Shown: piece after piece, positions 11,110 to 22,161 of the stretch
How positions within the stretch are numbered: the stretch's first letter is position 1
Layout of the letters: each line of letters begins with the position of its first letter
DNA from: Darksidea phi
Lineage: Eukaryota; Ascomycota; Dothideomycetes; Pleosporales; Lentitheciaceae
Assembly: GCA_030770425.1 (NCBI GenBank)
Contig: JASJFT010000003.1
Coordinates: 496,001-560,000, forward strand
Length of the DNA: 64,000 bases
Direction of reading: 5' to 3'
Position numbers and translations under genes: made by a program
The notes under the pieces: generated by a model
The model's database searches: none
What the model was told of the DNA's origin: nothing
What the model saw: only the letters and a program-made list of their open reading frames with translations

Positions 11110-12907
11110 TCATTGTTGCCCCATGTCTGGGGCTTTCTCGTTCGCCTCATGTTCAGTTTGTGTTCCTCCTTCGTCATCTTTTTCCGCGCGCCGAGCTTCG
11201 GCAACCTTGCGAATATTCAGCCATTCCATTCCCCAGGCGCATGGAAAGGCGGTGCAAGCAGCTGCGAGGGAGAATATGAACGTCGATCGAATTGCCTGGG
11301 CATAAGCTTCCCGGAGACCTAGTAGCATTTCTGGGCTTTGAGCAAGCAGCTTCAATCCCATTGCTCCAGCGTCGATCACCATCTGTGGCGGAATTTCCAT
11401 TGTGTAGTTGGGGACAACCTCAGTCAACTTGTTCAAGAAAAGGTTTTGTGCAATTGCGATGCCCAAAGCACCTCCAAGTTGAAACGAGAAGACCGCAATG
11501 GCGTTCCCAGTGGCGACATCGAGCGGGTCGAGAACGGCTTGCAGGGCAGTGTAAGGAAGTTGCTGAGCCATTCCAATGCCTATGCCATTTATGACTAGAA
11601 AGGTAGCCCACCGAGCTGTAGAAGTGCTAACGCCGATGGTTGTGATGAGACCGCCGCCGATGCAGTCAATGGTAATTCCGAGAATGATGAAAGGAACCTG
11701 GCACGCATGAGTCATAGCAAAAGGATTTGCGCATCTTGAGGGATGGCATCGGATGACGGATAAGGGACGACTTACGTAGAAGCCTACTTTAGAGACAATG
11801 GCACCCGTTGCGACCAGCAGAACGATCTGAGGGCCTACTAAAGCAATAAAACGAACTCCGCTATCAGTTGCCGAGACGCCTTGAATAGATTGGAAGTGGA
11901 TCGGAAGGTAGTATGTATACTTGTACGTTATTAGTATTAGTGAAACATGAACAAGATGGAGGACTTACCGTCAAGCTCGACATACCAAGAAAGAATAGCA
12001 CTAATGCGCCCGTGTATATGGATCTTTTCACCAGGACTCGGGGTGGAATTGTTGCATATTCATCCCTGTGCCACTGAAGGACCCCGAAACCTGCCATAAT
12101 GACCGCAAACCCGACAAGCAAGCCGATGGCTTTCGAGCTTTTCCAGGAAATATCATGGCCGCCTAATTGCAGGACGATCAGAAGACAGCATATCCCTCCG
12201 ATGAAGAGTATAGTTCCGATCACATCCAGATGTTTCAATTTTTGGGATAGCGGGAGAGTCTGATTGACTTGGTTGGCCTTTGGTTTGATTGTGACAAAAA
12301 CCATGATGAGGACAATGACCAGGAAGCCTGCAGGGACATTGATCCAGAAACACCACCTCCAGCTCGTATGGTCGGTTAAGGCCCCTCCGATGATGGGCCC
12401 CGTACAGACGCTGATTCCAAAAGCACTAATGACAATGCCTTGGTACTGGGGGACCTTTTCAAGCTTAACCGCATAGCCAATGATGGCCAGGGCTCCTTGA
12501 AGAAGGCCAGCGGCTCCGAGACCCAAGACAGAGCGGCCTAGGATTAGGACTGCAGAATTTGGAGCGGCTGCACAGATGATAGAGCCCACTTCGAAGATCA
12601 GGATGGATACCAGGTAAACTGGCTTGGCGGTGAAGTACTTGTAAAGGTTTCCAAAGAGCGGTTGGAAGGCGGTGACGGTCAGCAAGTACGAGGATCCATA
12701 CCACGCGATGTCGTTCAGAGAATTGAACTCGGTGGTGATTTTTGGTATGGCAACGCCGATGATGTTAGTATCTAAGCCGTGAAGAAAAATGGCCAGACAG
12801 AGGGAGCCGATGACGATAGCTAGCTTCCACGATTCGAGATGCTCTGGCTGAGGCTCTGACGCTTGTGCTTCGACGGCTGCAGACGGGGGTGGTTGTTTTG
12901 CGGGCAT
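11110..12907 (-). CDS. MFS drug/toxin exporter, DHA2-like (14-helix type)
   Basis: Three exons, 11969-12907, 11776-11919 and 11110-11697, join in frame to 556 residues. The chosen Met opens MPAKQPPPSAAVEAQ, a hydrophilic cytoplasmic tail; an upstream in-frame Met exists but is less likely. The first helix carries HGLDTNIIGVAIPKIT, matching the motif of the drug:H+ antiporter-2 family. Loop LGRSVLGLGAAGLLQG and the motif-C-like segment GPIIGGALTDHTSWRWCFWINVP follow. The C-terminus is hydrophilic and acidic (KDDEGGTQTEHEANEK). Relatives are plasma-membrane or vesicle exporters of fungal secondary metabolites or drugs. With P450s and an acyltransferase on either side, self-protection or export of a metabolite is the natural inference. 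The frame is intact, unlike its neighbours. Confidence 0.88.
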
Positions 12908-13518
12908 AATGCCTTCGCGAGATGGCCTGGAAGGAACGAATGTGCTGATATTCAGAGAGTTGAAAAGTTCAAGGCGATAGACTGTCCGGAAAGAAGATTG
13001 CGGCGTCAAGGGGGGACGCCGGCTGCATTCACTCTCTAGCGCCTTGGCGGGAGTGCTGCTTGAGCTGATACCCTGGCTCACCACCCCGGTTCATATTCAA
13101 TAAAACGGCCAATGAGACCCATGCACAGACCAACCCGTTACTCATCGAAAACGCCCCCGAACCAGGTTTCAGCGGGAGATCTACATTGCCCGGGTAGGCG
13201 CATGCGTGCGACGTACTCAAGACGCTTTTGGCACCAGCTCTGACGACTCACTCCCCATCCACTCATCTGGATCAAGGCAAACATATGGCCCGCCTTAAAT
13301 TGTCCGTGTTACCCAGTTTACCGTTTTAGTCCTTGGCCTCTGCACGAGTGCATTCAGTTGGCAAGGCAGAGCCTGAACGTAATCTTGCAAGCGCTTTTCC
13401 AGATGCTGCAAGCAAATATAATACGGCAGTCTCGTTGTAATTCCATGTTCTGCGTCAAGTGCAACTCGGTCGCCCATTTATCCCAAGCAAGCTCGAGTCC
13501 ACAACGAGCTCTATCGCC
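12908..13518. promoter_or_regulatory. upstream region between MFS gene and plus-strand remnant
   Basis: About 600 bp separate the start of the MFS gene from the plus-strand P450 scrap. It is probably the MFS promoter, perhaps once shared with a divergent gene. No defined operator or TATA box stands out. Confidence 0.35.
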
Positions 13519-13686
13519 ATGATCGGAGACATTCTTGAACCCCTATGGAACGTTCCTCTAGACTTCTTCACCATAATCTTTCTTCTTGTTACTGTGTTGA
13601 TGTCCACGTGGAGATTATGGGCCTTCACTATCAAACTCCGGCTTCCACCACAAGATCCTGTAGATCTGCCAAATTGGGTTCCGTGT
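13519..13686 (+). pseudogene. N-terminal scrap of a second cytochrome P450
   Basis: About 56 codons, beginning at the Met of MIGDILEPLWNVPLDF, encode a single membrane anchor. They continue with a basic linker and DPVDLPNWVP, which resembles the proline-rich hinge after the anchor of fungal P450s (compare EPKELPYWIP). The similarity stops at about 13683, where sequence homologous to an unrelated rhodopsin-domain protein begins. It is a truncated leftover, not a gene. Assignment rests on the anchor plus hinge pattern only. Confidence 0.5.
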
Positions 13687-13690
13687 ATGT

Positions 13691-14237
13691 GTTCATCATC
13701 TCAAGTTCAACTGCGCGCTTAACGTGGTGACGGATTTTATGAGTATTGCTAGGGTCCCTCAACATACTTGTGGTATTTTACCGACCGAACCTAGTCATGT
13801 CTATTCCGTTTGCCATTTTATGGCGTGTCGGGATCCCCCTGAAGACGAAACTTGCCTTCAGTGGACTGATTTCGCTGGTCATGATCACCGCGGTGTTTGC
13901 CATCCTGCGCGTCGCCCTCATCACCGTTGTCTTAAAGCAGCCCACACCATCATGGGCATATATGTGGACATTATTGGAGTAGAACATGGGTAAGTGGATG
14001 CCATGTGAAGCATAGATCTATCTGAATGCTAACCTACGTCTCCCAGCGATCATCGTCGCATGCCCCGGAACTTTCCGCACTCTCTTCGTCCAGGATAGAC
14101 CGTTGGTGGGACCAACGCAGAGTCTCAAGGAACTCTCGCGCAATATGTTCCGGCGGAGGAAACCCAGGCATCCATTGGACGAGACCATATCAGTGGACGA
14201 ATACGAACTACCCTCCCAGACCGGACGCTGGCTTTAG
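13691..14237 (+). pseudogene. rhodopsin/PTH11-like integral membrane protein, C-terminal half, nonsense mutation
   Basis: Three segments, about 13691-13742, 13795-13989 and 14047-14237, join through GT-AG introns. They read ALNVVTDFMI, then MSIPFAILWRVGIPLK, MITAVFAILRV, WTLLE*NMAIIVAC and TFRTLF, and a hydrophilic tail ending at TAG 14235-14237. This is the order of the last helices of the fungal rhodopsin-domain (PTH11-related) family. The codon at 13980-13982 is TAG where relatives would have a sense codon before Asn-Met; CAG to TAG fits. The N-terminal helices are missing. The intron sites are still perfect, so decay is recent or the truncation came first. Confidence 0.6.
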
Positions 14238-15657
14238 GCCCTCCCCCGAACAAGTTATCGGCTTCGGACAGCTTTAGTCGGAAGCAATCGCAAAGCGGCG
14301 AGGCTCCTATTATTCCATCGGAGAGGATGGTATAGTTTCCTGTTCCGAAAAGGGCCCAGTGCGGAAGTGCACAAAATGTGCCGAGCCTATTTCTCCATTT
14401 TCATGCAGGCCTCTAGGGTCCATGTACATTCGATGGAGGAAGACGTAAATGTATCGCAATTGATAATTGATGACTTCCGATTCTAGCCATAAACATGCTG
14501 GTGCAATGTGATGACATGTGCATGGATACATGATTGCTATCGACTGCATTGCTGTCAATTACATAGAGACATGGCCTAACCACGAGAAAGACAAGGTAAT
14601 AAAGCGCACAGAGATGCCCCGTGGAACTATATAACCACATGCCTAGACATAAACTTCACCAAAATGTTCTACGTATCACAATGGCATGCAGAGACAATGG
14701 GGAAAAAGCAGTCATCACGAGCTACTATCAAGTACGCAAAAGTTATCCAAGCTGTGCTATCTCCCATCCACTAAGGTCGATTCAAATTCGCCGAACATTG
14801 ACAATGGAAGGGTCGCCCACCACAAATGCTCGGTACTAGAAGGGTCATGAGCTCTTGTGCACTACCAACCACCGAAAGGTGCCTGGTTTGAGGATGACTG
14901 ACGACGAGAAGAGCGGCGCAGATCAAAGCCAAAAGCCCAAAGCCTGGAGGGCGTCAGCACTTTGCGTAGCAGATTACGCTATGCACCAAAGAAAGTCGCT
15001 TACCCAGGGTAGCGTTGGGTTTGGAGAAGGACAACACGGCGCTTCCCAAGCAGGCAGTCGCTAGCATGCGACACACTACGGAGCTCTGAACGTGCCGGGT
15101 AAAGGGCTGGTCTCGGCGCAATATTGCAGGTGCATCGTGCGAAGAGGCATTGGAAGCGGGAACGAAGGAGGGTGTGCCGCCAAAGTGCATGGCTAGAGAA
15201 GTGGGTTCTGTCGATTCGGGCAGGCGGCGCGTTGCGTGCTGTTATGTATGCCGTATGACTTGGGCCGTCCGGTATGTGGTGGGTGGGACATGCGGGCAGA
15301 GGGCGGATGCAGGCAGACCAAACCAGTACATACAATGATAGCAACCAGCCCGCTTTCAACGGCCCGTTCCGCCAATGGCAGCGCACGCCGCGTTGCCGGG
15401 AATAAATACTCGCCGCCTTTACGCTCCCTGCACCTCGCCACCTGTGCCACCTGTGCCACCTCGGTCGTTCCTGCTGGGCCGCCTGGCCCGCTCCTCCCCA
15501 GCGGAGCGGTTGAGCGCTTGCTCCTTCCCAGCGAGTCGTTGAGCGCCTGCTCCTCCTGCCAGCCACCCGCCGCATCTCCCTCCTCCCCCGCCCGCAGCCG
15601 CATCCTTTTCAAAGCACACAACCTTTTTCGCCACTTTTCAGCACGCCCTCGCTCATC
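14238..15657. other. intergenic region and promoter of the intact P450
   Basis: No gene is supported. The last 300 bp are GC-rich with C/T-rich runs (short cctgtgccac repeats at about 15440-15465), typical of a fungal promoter. A candidate TATA-like ataaata lies at about 15402. Long open frames at 15193-15675 are composition artefacts of this GC-rich DNA. Confidence 0.45.
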
Positions 15658-17376
15658 ATGCTCTTGGTTCTCCAAGTGCCGCTGGCTGGAGCGCTGTTGT
15701 CATGGCTGCTCTATGCAGCCTATTCCTGGTACTGCCTCTTTCGCAATTACCTCATCGCCCGCAAAGTCGGCATGCCGGTGCGCGTCATCCCCATCAACCC
15801 TGAGAATCCGCTGTGGATGGTCCTCGACAAACGCGTCTTCATCCCCTTGTTCGAGAAATTGCCCTTTGGCTCGGGCAGCTTCACGCGCTTCAACTGGCGG
15901 GGATGGGAGTTTGCCGACAAGTATCGTGCCCATGAGGAGATGGGCGACGTCTTCATCATGGTGACTCCCGGCAGAATCTGGGTCCACTTGTGCAACCCAG
16001 AAGCTTTGGCCGAAGTGCTGAGGAAGGAGAAGGAGTTCCCGCGGCCGCTGGAGATCTTTGAAATGACAAAGGTCTTTGGTGAGAACCTGTCTACCGTAAG
16101 CCGCTACTCTGCTTCAATGCTTCTAATCTCGTACTGACTCTTCGCCCAGGCAGATGGAAAGTCATGGACCAAGCATCGGAAGATCACCTCGCTCGCATTC
16201 AACGAGCAGAACAACGAGCTTGTATGGTCGGAGAGCATTCGACAGAGTCACCATGTCGCCAACTACTGGGGCAGCAAAGATGCAGTCACGAGTACCGCCG
16301 ACGATACCCGCACACTGTCGCTTCACATTCTTTCCGCTGCTGGCTTTGGCAAGTTTTATCCATTCCAACCCCACGAGAACACGTCTCCAGCCTCGGTCGC
16401 CGCCAACTACAAAGAATCCCTCCAAACAATTTTGGACAACTGCGTCCTTCTCTTTGTCCTTGGTACAGAGGTAATCAAGAAGCCCTGGCTTCCAGCAAAA
16501 GCACGAGAGCTGAACAGGGCCGTACAAAGTTTCAAGACATACATGACAGAGGTGTACGAGGCAGAGAAAAAGGCATTTGCTGAGGACAAGCCCGCCACCA
16601 ACAATCTGATGACTCAGCTCATTCGAGCCAGCCTTGGGCAAGACGGCCTTTCCGAATCGGAAATATACGGCAACATATTCGTCTTCAACTTCGCTGGGCA
16701 TGACACCACAGCCCATACCCTCGCCTTCACGGTACATCTTCTGGCTACAGCTCCTGAAATCCAGGACTGGGTTTCCGAGGAACTCGAACATGTGCTCGGA
16801 GATATGCCGACCGAGGACTGGAGCTATACGACCCATTTCCCCAGGCTGAAGCGGACTTTGGCCCTTCTCTATGAAACTATCCGCCTCTATCCTCCAGTGC
16901 CCATCGCAAAATCTACCGGTAAGAGCGATCGAGCGCTCACTGTTGAAGGCAAGACATTCATCATTCCTGCAAATACCTTGCTTATCCCAAATCACATTGC
17001 CGTTCATACCCATCCCAAATTCTGGGGAAATGATAGCTTGCAATTCAAACCTCAGCGCTGGATTGAATCGCAGACTAGCTCAATTGATGACGAGTCCTTC
17101 ATGAACCCACGCAAGGGCTCTTTTATCCCATGGTCTGATGGAGTGCGTAATTGCCCGGGCAAGAAATTTTCCCAGGTGGAGTTCGTTGCGTCTTTGGCAA
17201 CCCTCCTCAAGGATCATTACGTTGTGCCGAAGACACTTCCGAATGAGACCATGGATCAGGCTCGTAGACGGGTTCTGAAGCTAGTTGAGGAGGATACTGG
17301 CCAGGTGTTACTGTTGCAGATGCTTCACCCCGAAAGAGCATCATTGGTGTGGAAGCGACGTAAGGTGTCCAAGTAG
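15658..17376 (+). CDS. cytochrome P450 monooxygenase (intact)
   Basis: Exons 15658-16095 and 16150-17376 (54-nt intron, GTAAGC...CCCAG) give 554 residues, normal for a fungal P450. An N-terminal membrane anchor (residues about 5-25) places it on the ER. All signature motifs are present: I-helix AGHDTT at about 328-333, K-helix ETIR at 388-391, the PxRW region (FKPQRW), and haem loop PWSDGVRNCPGKKF with ligand Cys481. P450s of this type hydroxylate or epoxidise lipophilic substrates using NADPH-P450 reductase; the substrate cannot be read from sequence. It lies between the MFS exporter and an acyltransferase pseudogene, which suggests a former tailoring role in a metabolite pathway. The ATG is the first in frame after a stop-rich GC-rich leader. 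Confidence 0.92.
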
Positions 17377-18078
17377 ATGATCAAAGGAACAGTGGATTTT
17401 TCGCTGGAAAGACGGCCGTTCCCGCTTCCAGAGATCCCGAAGGACCGCTAAATGTGGCGACAGAGCTAGTCAGCCACCCTGCACGTCCACCTCCAGAGCG
17501 AGCATACCCATTCTGAAGATGCGTAGCTAGATCGGAAGAGATTGTGGGTTCAGATTACAGACCTTCTCCGGGTCTCTGCCCATTTCATCCCTGCCATGTC
17601 GCTGTGATTTCAGAAATGTAACCTGAGCATATATAGCTTTGGTAATGCTGTCAATGAAAATCCTGAGATGCTGGGCGATCGGCGATCAAGTGATCCTTAG
17701 GGCGTGTGGGGAGCTGCATGAGTAGGTACGAGGCATTGACTGACAGTATATTGCACCTACGACGTCTATAGTTTGCTATTTTGGGGAAAATGCACACATG
17801 CAGCAGGGTACAAACTTGATATGGACTGCGGCTGCGCCATGGTGCATCGCATTGCTGCGCAACCCGCGTGTTTCTGTGCTTACATCTGCCCTTGCGCCTT
17901 CGCCCCCCTGTGGTGGCGGGTCTTGCTTTTGAGCGTCATGAACTGCATATAATGATGCGTGAACGTCGACATTTGCTACGACCTTTTCATCCGTTCGAGG
18001 AAGCGATCTCCCAATCACCTACCTGAATTTTTTGGGTTACTGAGGGAAGGTCAATTCTGTCACTTTACTAGGCCCGCC
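17377..18078. other. spacer between P450 and acyltransferase remnant
   Basis: This stretch contains the 3' UTR of the P450 and the 5' flank of the acyltransferase remnant. No gene or repeat is seen. Confidence 0.4.
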
Positions 18079-19398
18079 ATGACTTCCCTCACGAGAGATT
18101 TTCATCTCGCCGGTATAATCAGACCATCAATTGTGCGAACAGGTCCACTCAGTCTACGGTATCCTGACCCCATACCTGAAGAGCTGATTGACCAGATTTT
18201 CACCACTAGCTTCGATCTCGCTGAGAAGCGAGAGTTTGAGTATGAGAAGATGGAAAGAGCAGGGCTTCCGCCATTAGGACTCCCGCACGATGTGTTCTGT
18301 CCAAATTTGTTGAGGGATCATCCTGGGCTGGACGGTGCGTTCACTGAGGAACTAATTAGCTTCAAGAAGGGGCATCCGGTACCTGTTTTAGCTGCGCGAG
18401 CAACCTTCATCCCTGGAGGACTATTTCTGAGTGTGTACTCGAATCACAGTGTTGTTGATGGGAGCGGAATCGCGCGGATCTACCAAGTCTTAAGTGTGTA
18501 TATTCGATGCGAAGGCCAAGCAGAGACACCCAACTTATCACTTGTCTTGTCAACTTCGCCGAACTCTGATTATGCTCGTAACGTGGACTTGGACTTTCAA
18601 AGACGCTCATTCGATAGCCTCGCTAAATCAACTGAATCTATCGGCTGCCTCGACTTCCGCTACCCAGCCACGCCACCACGCGCTCCCGCACTTCGCAGCA
18701 TCCCATATAATCTCGTTGCCAAGATCTTGTCTTTCCGGCATTCACAATATCAAATGTTGCGTCGATTCTTTCTTCCACAACGAAGATGCCTATATAAAAC
18801 TTCATCGTGCTCGTTGCCCTGCTCTGAAGGCACATTAGCCTTGCTCGCCCATTCTACCTCGTAGAGAAAAATTCCAGAACACGACTCCGAAGCATAGCCT
18901 CTGACCATAGAAAGAACCTCCGCCAACACTTCACATAGCCGTATCTGGGGAAGTGCGCAACTGGAATAACAATATCATCCTCACTCTCTGCAATGCTGCC
19001 TCAGACTTCGAGTCCCGTCGATGCAGGATACCTCGCTCCTATCGCCCTAAGCATCACACAAACACTGTCTTCAATCACCCTAGACTGGCTTAAAATTCGC
19101 TTATCCCTGTTCTCATGAACATTAAATTCTCACCAGTTCAGTATAGACATTGACATCGCACACGGGCCGGACTTGTTCGTTACCAGTTGGATGCATATTG
19201 GTACCGACCGCGCATGGAATACCTGGAACAACAGGCCAGAGTCCAAAGGCGATCAGGAAGCCGCAGTCCAGAGTCGAAGGCACTATACATATTTTACCTA
19301 GATTGAGCGTAGGAAATGGGAATGGGACGTGTGAGGTTTTTAGGGTTTTTGGAGGAGGGGGATATGGAGAGCGTGGCGAGGATAATAGGGAAAGGTAA
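18079..19398 (+). pseudogene. BAHD-like (PF02458-type) acyltransferase, frameshifted
   Basis: From Met at 18079 the frame reads through PLSLRYPDPIPEE, PNLLRDHPGLDGAF and ATFIPGGLFLSVY to the catalytic motif HSVVDG (residues 123-128, HxxxDG). The frame then loses similarity after about residue 245 and stops at 18864. Later family features reappear in shifted frames: HGPDLFVTSWMH at about 19163-19195 and PQSRVEGTIHILPR at about 19260-19305. At least two frameshifts are therefore needed, and the DFGWG motif is absent. Families with this motif transfer acyl groups to alcohols or amines, for example trichothecene 3-O-acetyltransferase. Here it looks like a dead tailoring enzyme next to P450s and an exporter. 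Confidence 0.7.
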
Positions 19399-19681
19399 TG
19401 AAAAATTCTGGCATCTCCGTTCCTTATTACTAAGCTAAAGAGTAGTTTGGATAACGACTAATAAAAGGGACGGTAGTGTCGAATTTACCTCATTTACCTC
19501 CCATCTGCTGCCGGATTCAGAGAGCTGAACGGTGTGGCGTTTGGGCGACGTAAGAAAAGCAGCTGAGCCGCTACCAGCACGAATTGCTTCCCAACGTGAT
19601 TAACGGCGCAAAAAGTTCGACAAGTATGCACAAATCAACCTCGAGATATAAACTGGTCGCAAAAGGTCCATAAGAACTAAA

Positions 19682-21655
19682 CTATCTAATACGAACCCTT
19701 GCACCCGGTTGGTCCAGAACAATTTGCCTATTTTCCAAAACGCCGACGCCCACTCTTTCGTACAACCCCATCGCATCTTCGTTAACGGGTGTGACAATCA
19801 GAACGTAGTTGAGCTGATTTCTGTCCACTTTCGTCCCATCATTCGACCCAATAATAACGCACTTGATGGGTCCAACAAGCCTGCGACTTGGCTCGTCAAA
19901 GATCAAGCCTCGAGTCTCGCCCACAATGGTATCGAACACTGGAGCTTCTATCTCGAGATGCAGCTGCCCCTCTATACCAGTCTCAACATTCCCAGCTTTG
20001 AAGGGCGAGGTAAGGTCGGTGGCCCACGACACTTCTCCACCAGGGACATCCATATAGCTGATTCCGCCATCAAAAGCCATCCAAGACCAGGAAGGGATAG
20101 ACCTGTAGCGCTCTTTCGAAAATGAGATACGCGCCAGAGTGTCGGCCGATCGTTGCCAAAGAAGACATCGGTGCAGGAAGCAGTCAAACACGCCATATCC
20201 GCCGACCGTTTCAAGGGTACGTATAAGGCGCTTTTCCAGACCCCTGATCGCAACAGGCCTGTCGACTTTAAATGAGAGGGCCATGTTTGAATATTGTTCG
20301 TAGAGGCCCTGCCAGAACTTGATCTTCTTCCCTTTGACGTAGTCGATGTCTGTCAAAGAATGGGGAAAGTTCGAGTCACCGAGGAAGGATGCTTTCTCAC
20401 TGCAGACCGTTAGCCTCTGGCTATGGAAGGCATGTCACTCATCTGCAAAGAAAAGAAAGGTAGCCATACTTGACCATCTTGGTCAGCGTCTCGCATCGCA
20501 CGCCCTTCCCACATTCCCAATACGTCTGCTTCTCCGTGAAGTAAATTGTTCGGCGCGACAAAGCACGTTCCTGTAAGATCCACCCCCTCTTGTTGAGCTC
20601 TCCGTGCTCTACGTCATTATCAAAGTTGTCGATGGAGTTGCATAGGTAGAACGTCGATCCGGACGCAGGGTCGGTCTTCGTCACGCACTGTCTACTGATG
20701 CGGGGCTTGAGGAAACCGTCGTCGGTTCCACTGGCGCAGCTAGCAGCGATTGTAGCATACGCTGAGCTGTAGACTTGCTCCATACGCTTCGATTCTTCTT
20801 CCCAATCTTTGGCGTTGTCTTGAATAATGCAGAGCGAATCGATCCAGAGGTATTGAACCCCGAGACATCGGGTGACGTGGATGGCGTCTCGGAATGTCTT
20901 TGGAAGGTCAGCGATACTTAGCCCCTCTTCATACCTCCTAATGTTGGTTTCCTCGGTGCAGAATTTCTTGTTCTGCGCGGGCGAGCCCCATCGATGCGAT
21001 AGTGCCAGGTACTTCCCGGTTTTACCTCGAGTGTCGCAGAGTAGTCGAACGTTGGAGGGCTCTTTATCACAGACGTCAACGACCCGCGTGGGGAGGCACG
21101 CTTCTTCTCGGGACAAGCAATCGTGAGTTTCGTTACAGCTACGGATCCACTCGGCGAGTACTTTGATATGTGACACACCTCCTGCATCAGGTAGTCTAGG
21201 CAGACCAACCTGGATGTTGCTTGAACGCGACGCGAGCTGATATCCTGAAGCAATTATTAGAGACCAGTGGTGTTTTCAAATAACTATACATCGAACCAAC
21301 TGCACATACCAGGCTTGGAATAGAGAGAAATGATTGGCTGTTGTGGTGCGTTACTGCAAGTCAACATAGAGCCAGCTCTGGAGAATTGAACGTTACCAAA
21401 GTGTTTGATGCCCCGGCCATCTATGCAGGATAACAAGAGTCGGCATAGGTCACAAGATTGCGACTTCTCCTTTAAACCGGTGGTTGTATCGGAGATTATG
21501 CAATTTGAAAACCATAGCGGGAGGGCATCGCATCGCTTGCAAAACTTAGAGTCCTTGCTGCTTTCGGGTAATCCGGCGCGGAAAATGGGGTCTTTAAACA
21601 GTCTTTCCGCGGAAATGGTGTCGGAGGTATACTCCCATTTGTCATCCAGCTAAGG
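19682..21655 (-). CDS. HET-domain protein (heterokaryon incompatibility type); 5' end uncertain
   Basis: The safe exons are 19682-20399 and 20470-21244, joined in frame across a GTATGG...CTGCAG intron. They contain the HET core: YLALSHRWG, LWIDSLCIIQD, YSSAYATIAAS and the WILQERALSRRTIYF block. The variable C-terminal half follows (RYRSIPSWSWMAFDG). Upstream, minus-strand codons to about 21650 encode the usual Cys-rich start, FCKRCDALPLWF...CDLCRLLL, and SLYSKPGYQL. Joining these to the HET exon leaves a one-base frame mismatch near 21360, and no start Met was found. Either an exon is mis-drawn or the 5' part has a frameshift. HET proteins trigger cell death after non-self fusion. It lies next to the kinase pair. 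Confidence 0.78.
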
Positions 21656-22161
21656 TAGAAGTCAGGATCGTCTCGGCTCATCAGTGTTCCGATCATACGC
21701 ACCGGCTATGAAACCTTGTCAGAACGACTACTGTTGAGTTTATGCGTCATCGATGAGGTAATGAGGGTGAATTCACGTACGGTCTGCGAAATTAGCCCAA
21801 CTTCGGATCAAGAGAACATAGGTATCCTAGGTTCTTACTCACAAACTGTTCGGAAAATGTATCAGTGGAATGTCTATGCGACTATTAGAAGCCCCAGAAG
21901 AGAATAAGATCTTACTCTCTACATGCAGCGACAAAGGCAATCAGTTAGTTGCTTGTGGATATCTTCGCTAGCTCACGACTCTACTTACATACTAGACGGA
22001 AGGTTAACATTTCGTTTGATATGTTTTAGGATACACGTACCTCCTGTTTAACGGAGGCCAAGGTCAGCAACTTTGAGATTTGTAAACTCCTTCCTCATGT
22101 CACTCACGTTCTTGGTAGATGAAGTTAGTGCCTTGATACTATGGTGGAATTTCTTTATTTG
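21656..22161. other. spacer between HET gene and kinase 1
   Basis: The 5' flank of the HET gene meets the 3' end of kinase 1 here. A first exon of the HET gene may hide in this stretch, since the visible exons lack a start codon. No independent gene is seen. Confidence 0.35.

Noticed and set aside
15193..15964. Long open frames on both strands upstream of and inside the intact P450
   Set aside because: They are composition artefacts of GC-rich promoter DNA and antisense shadows of the P450 first exon.
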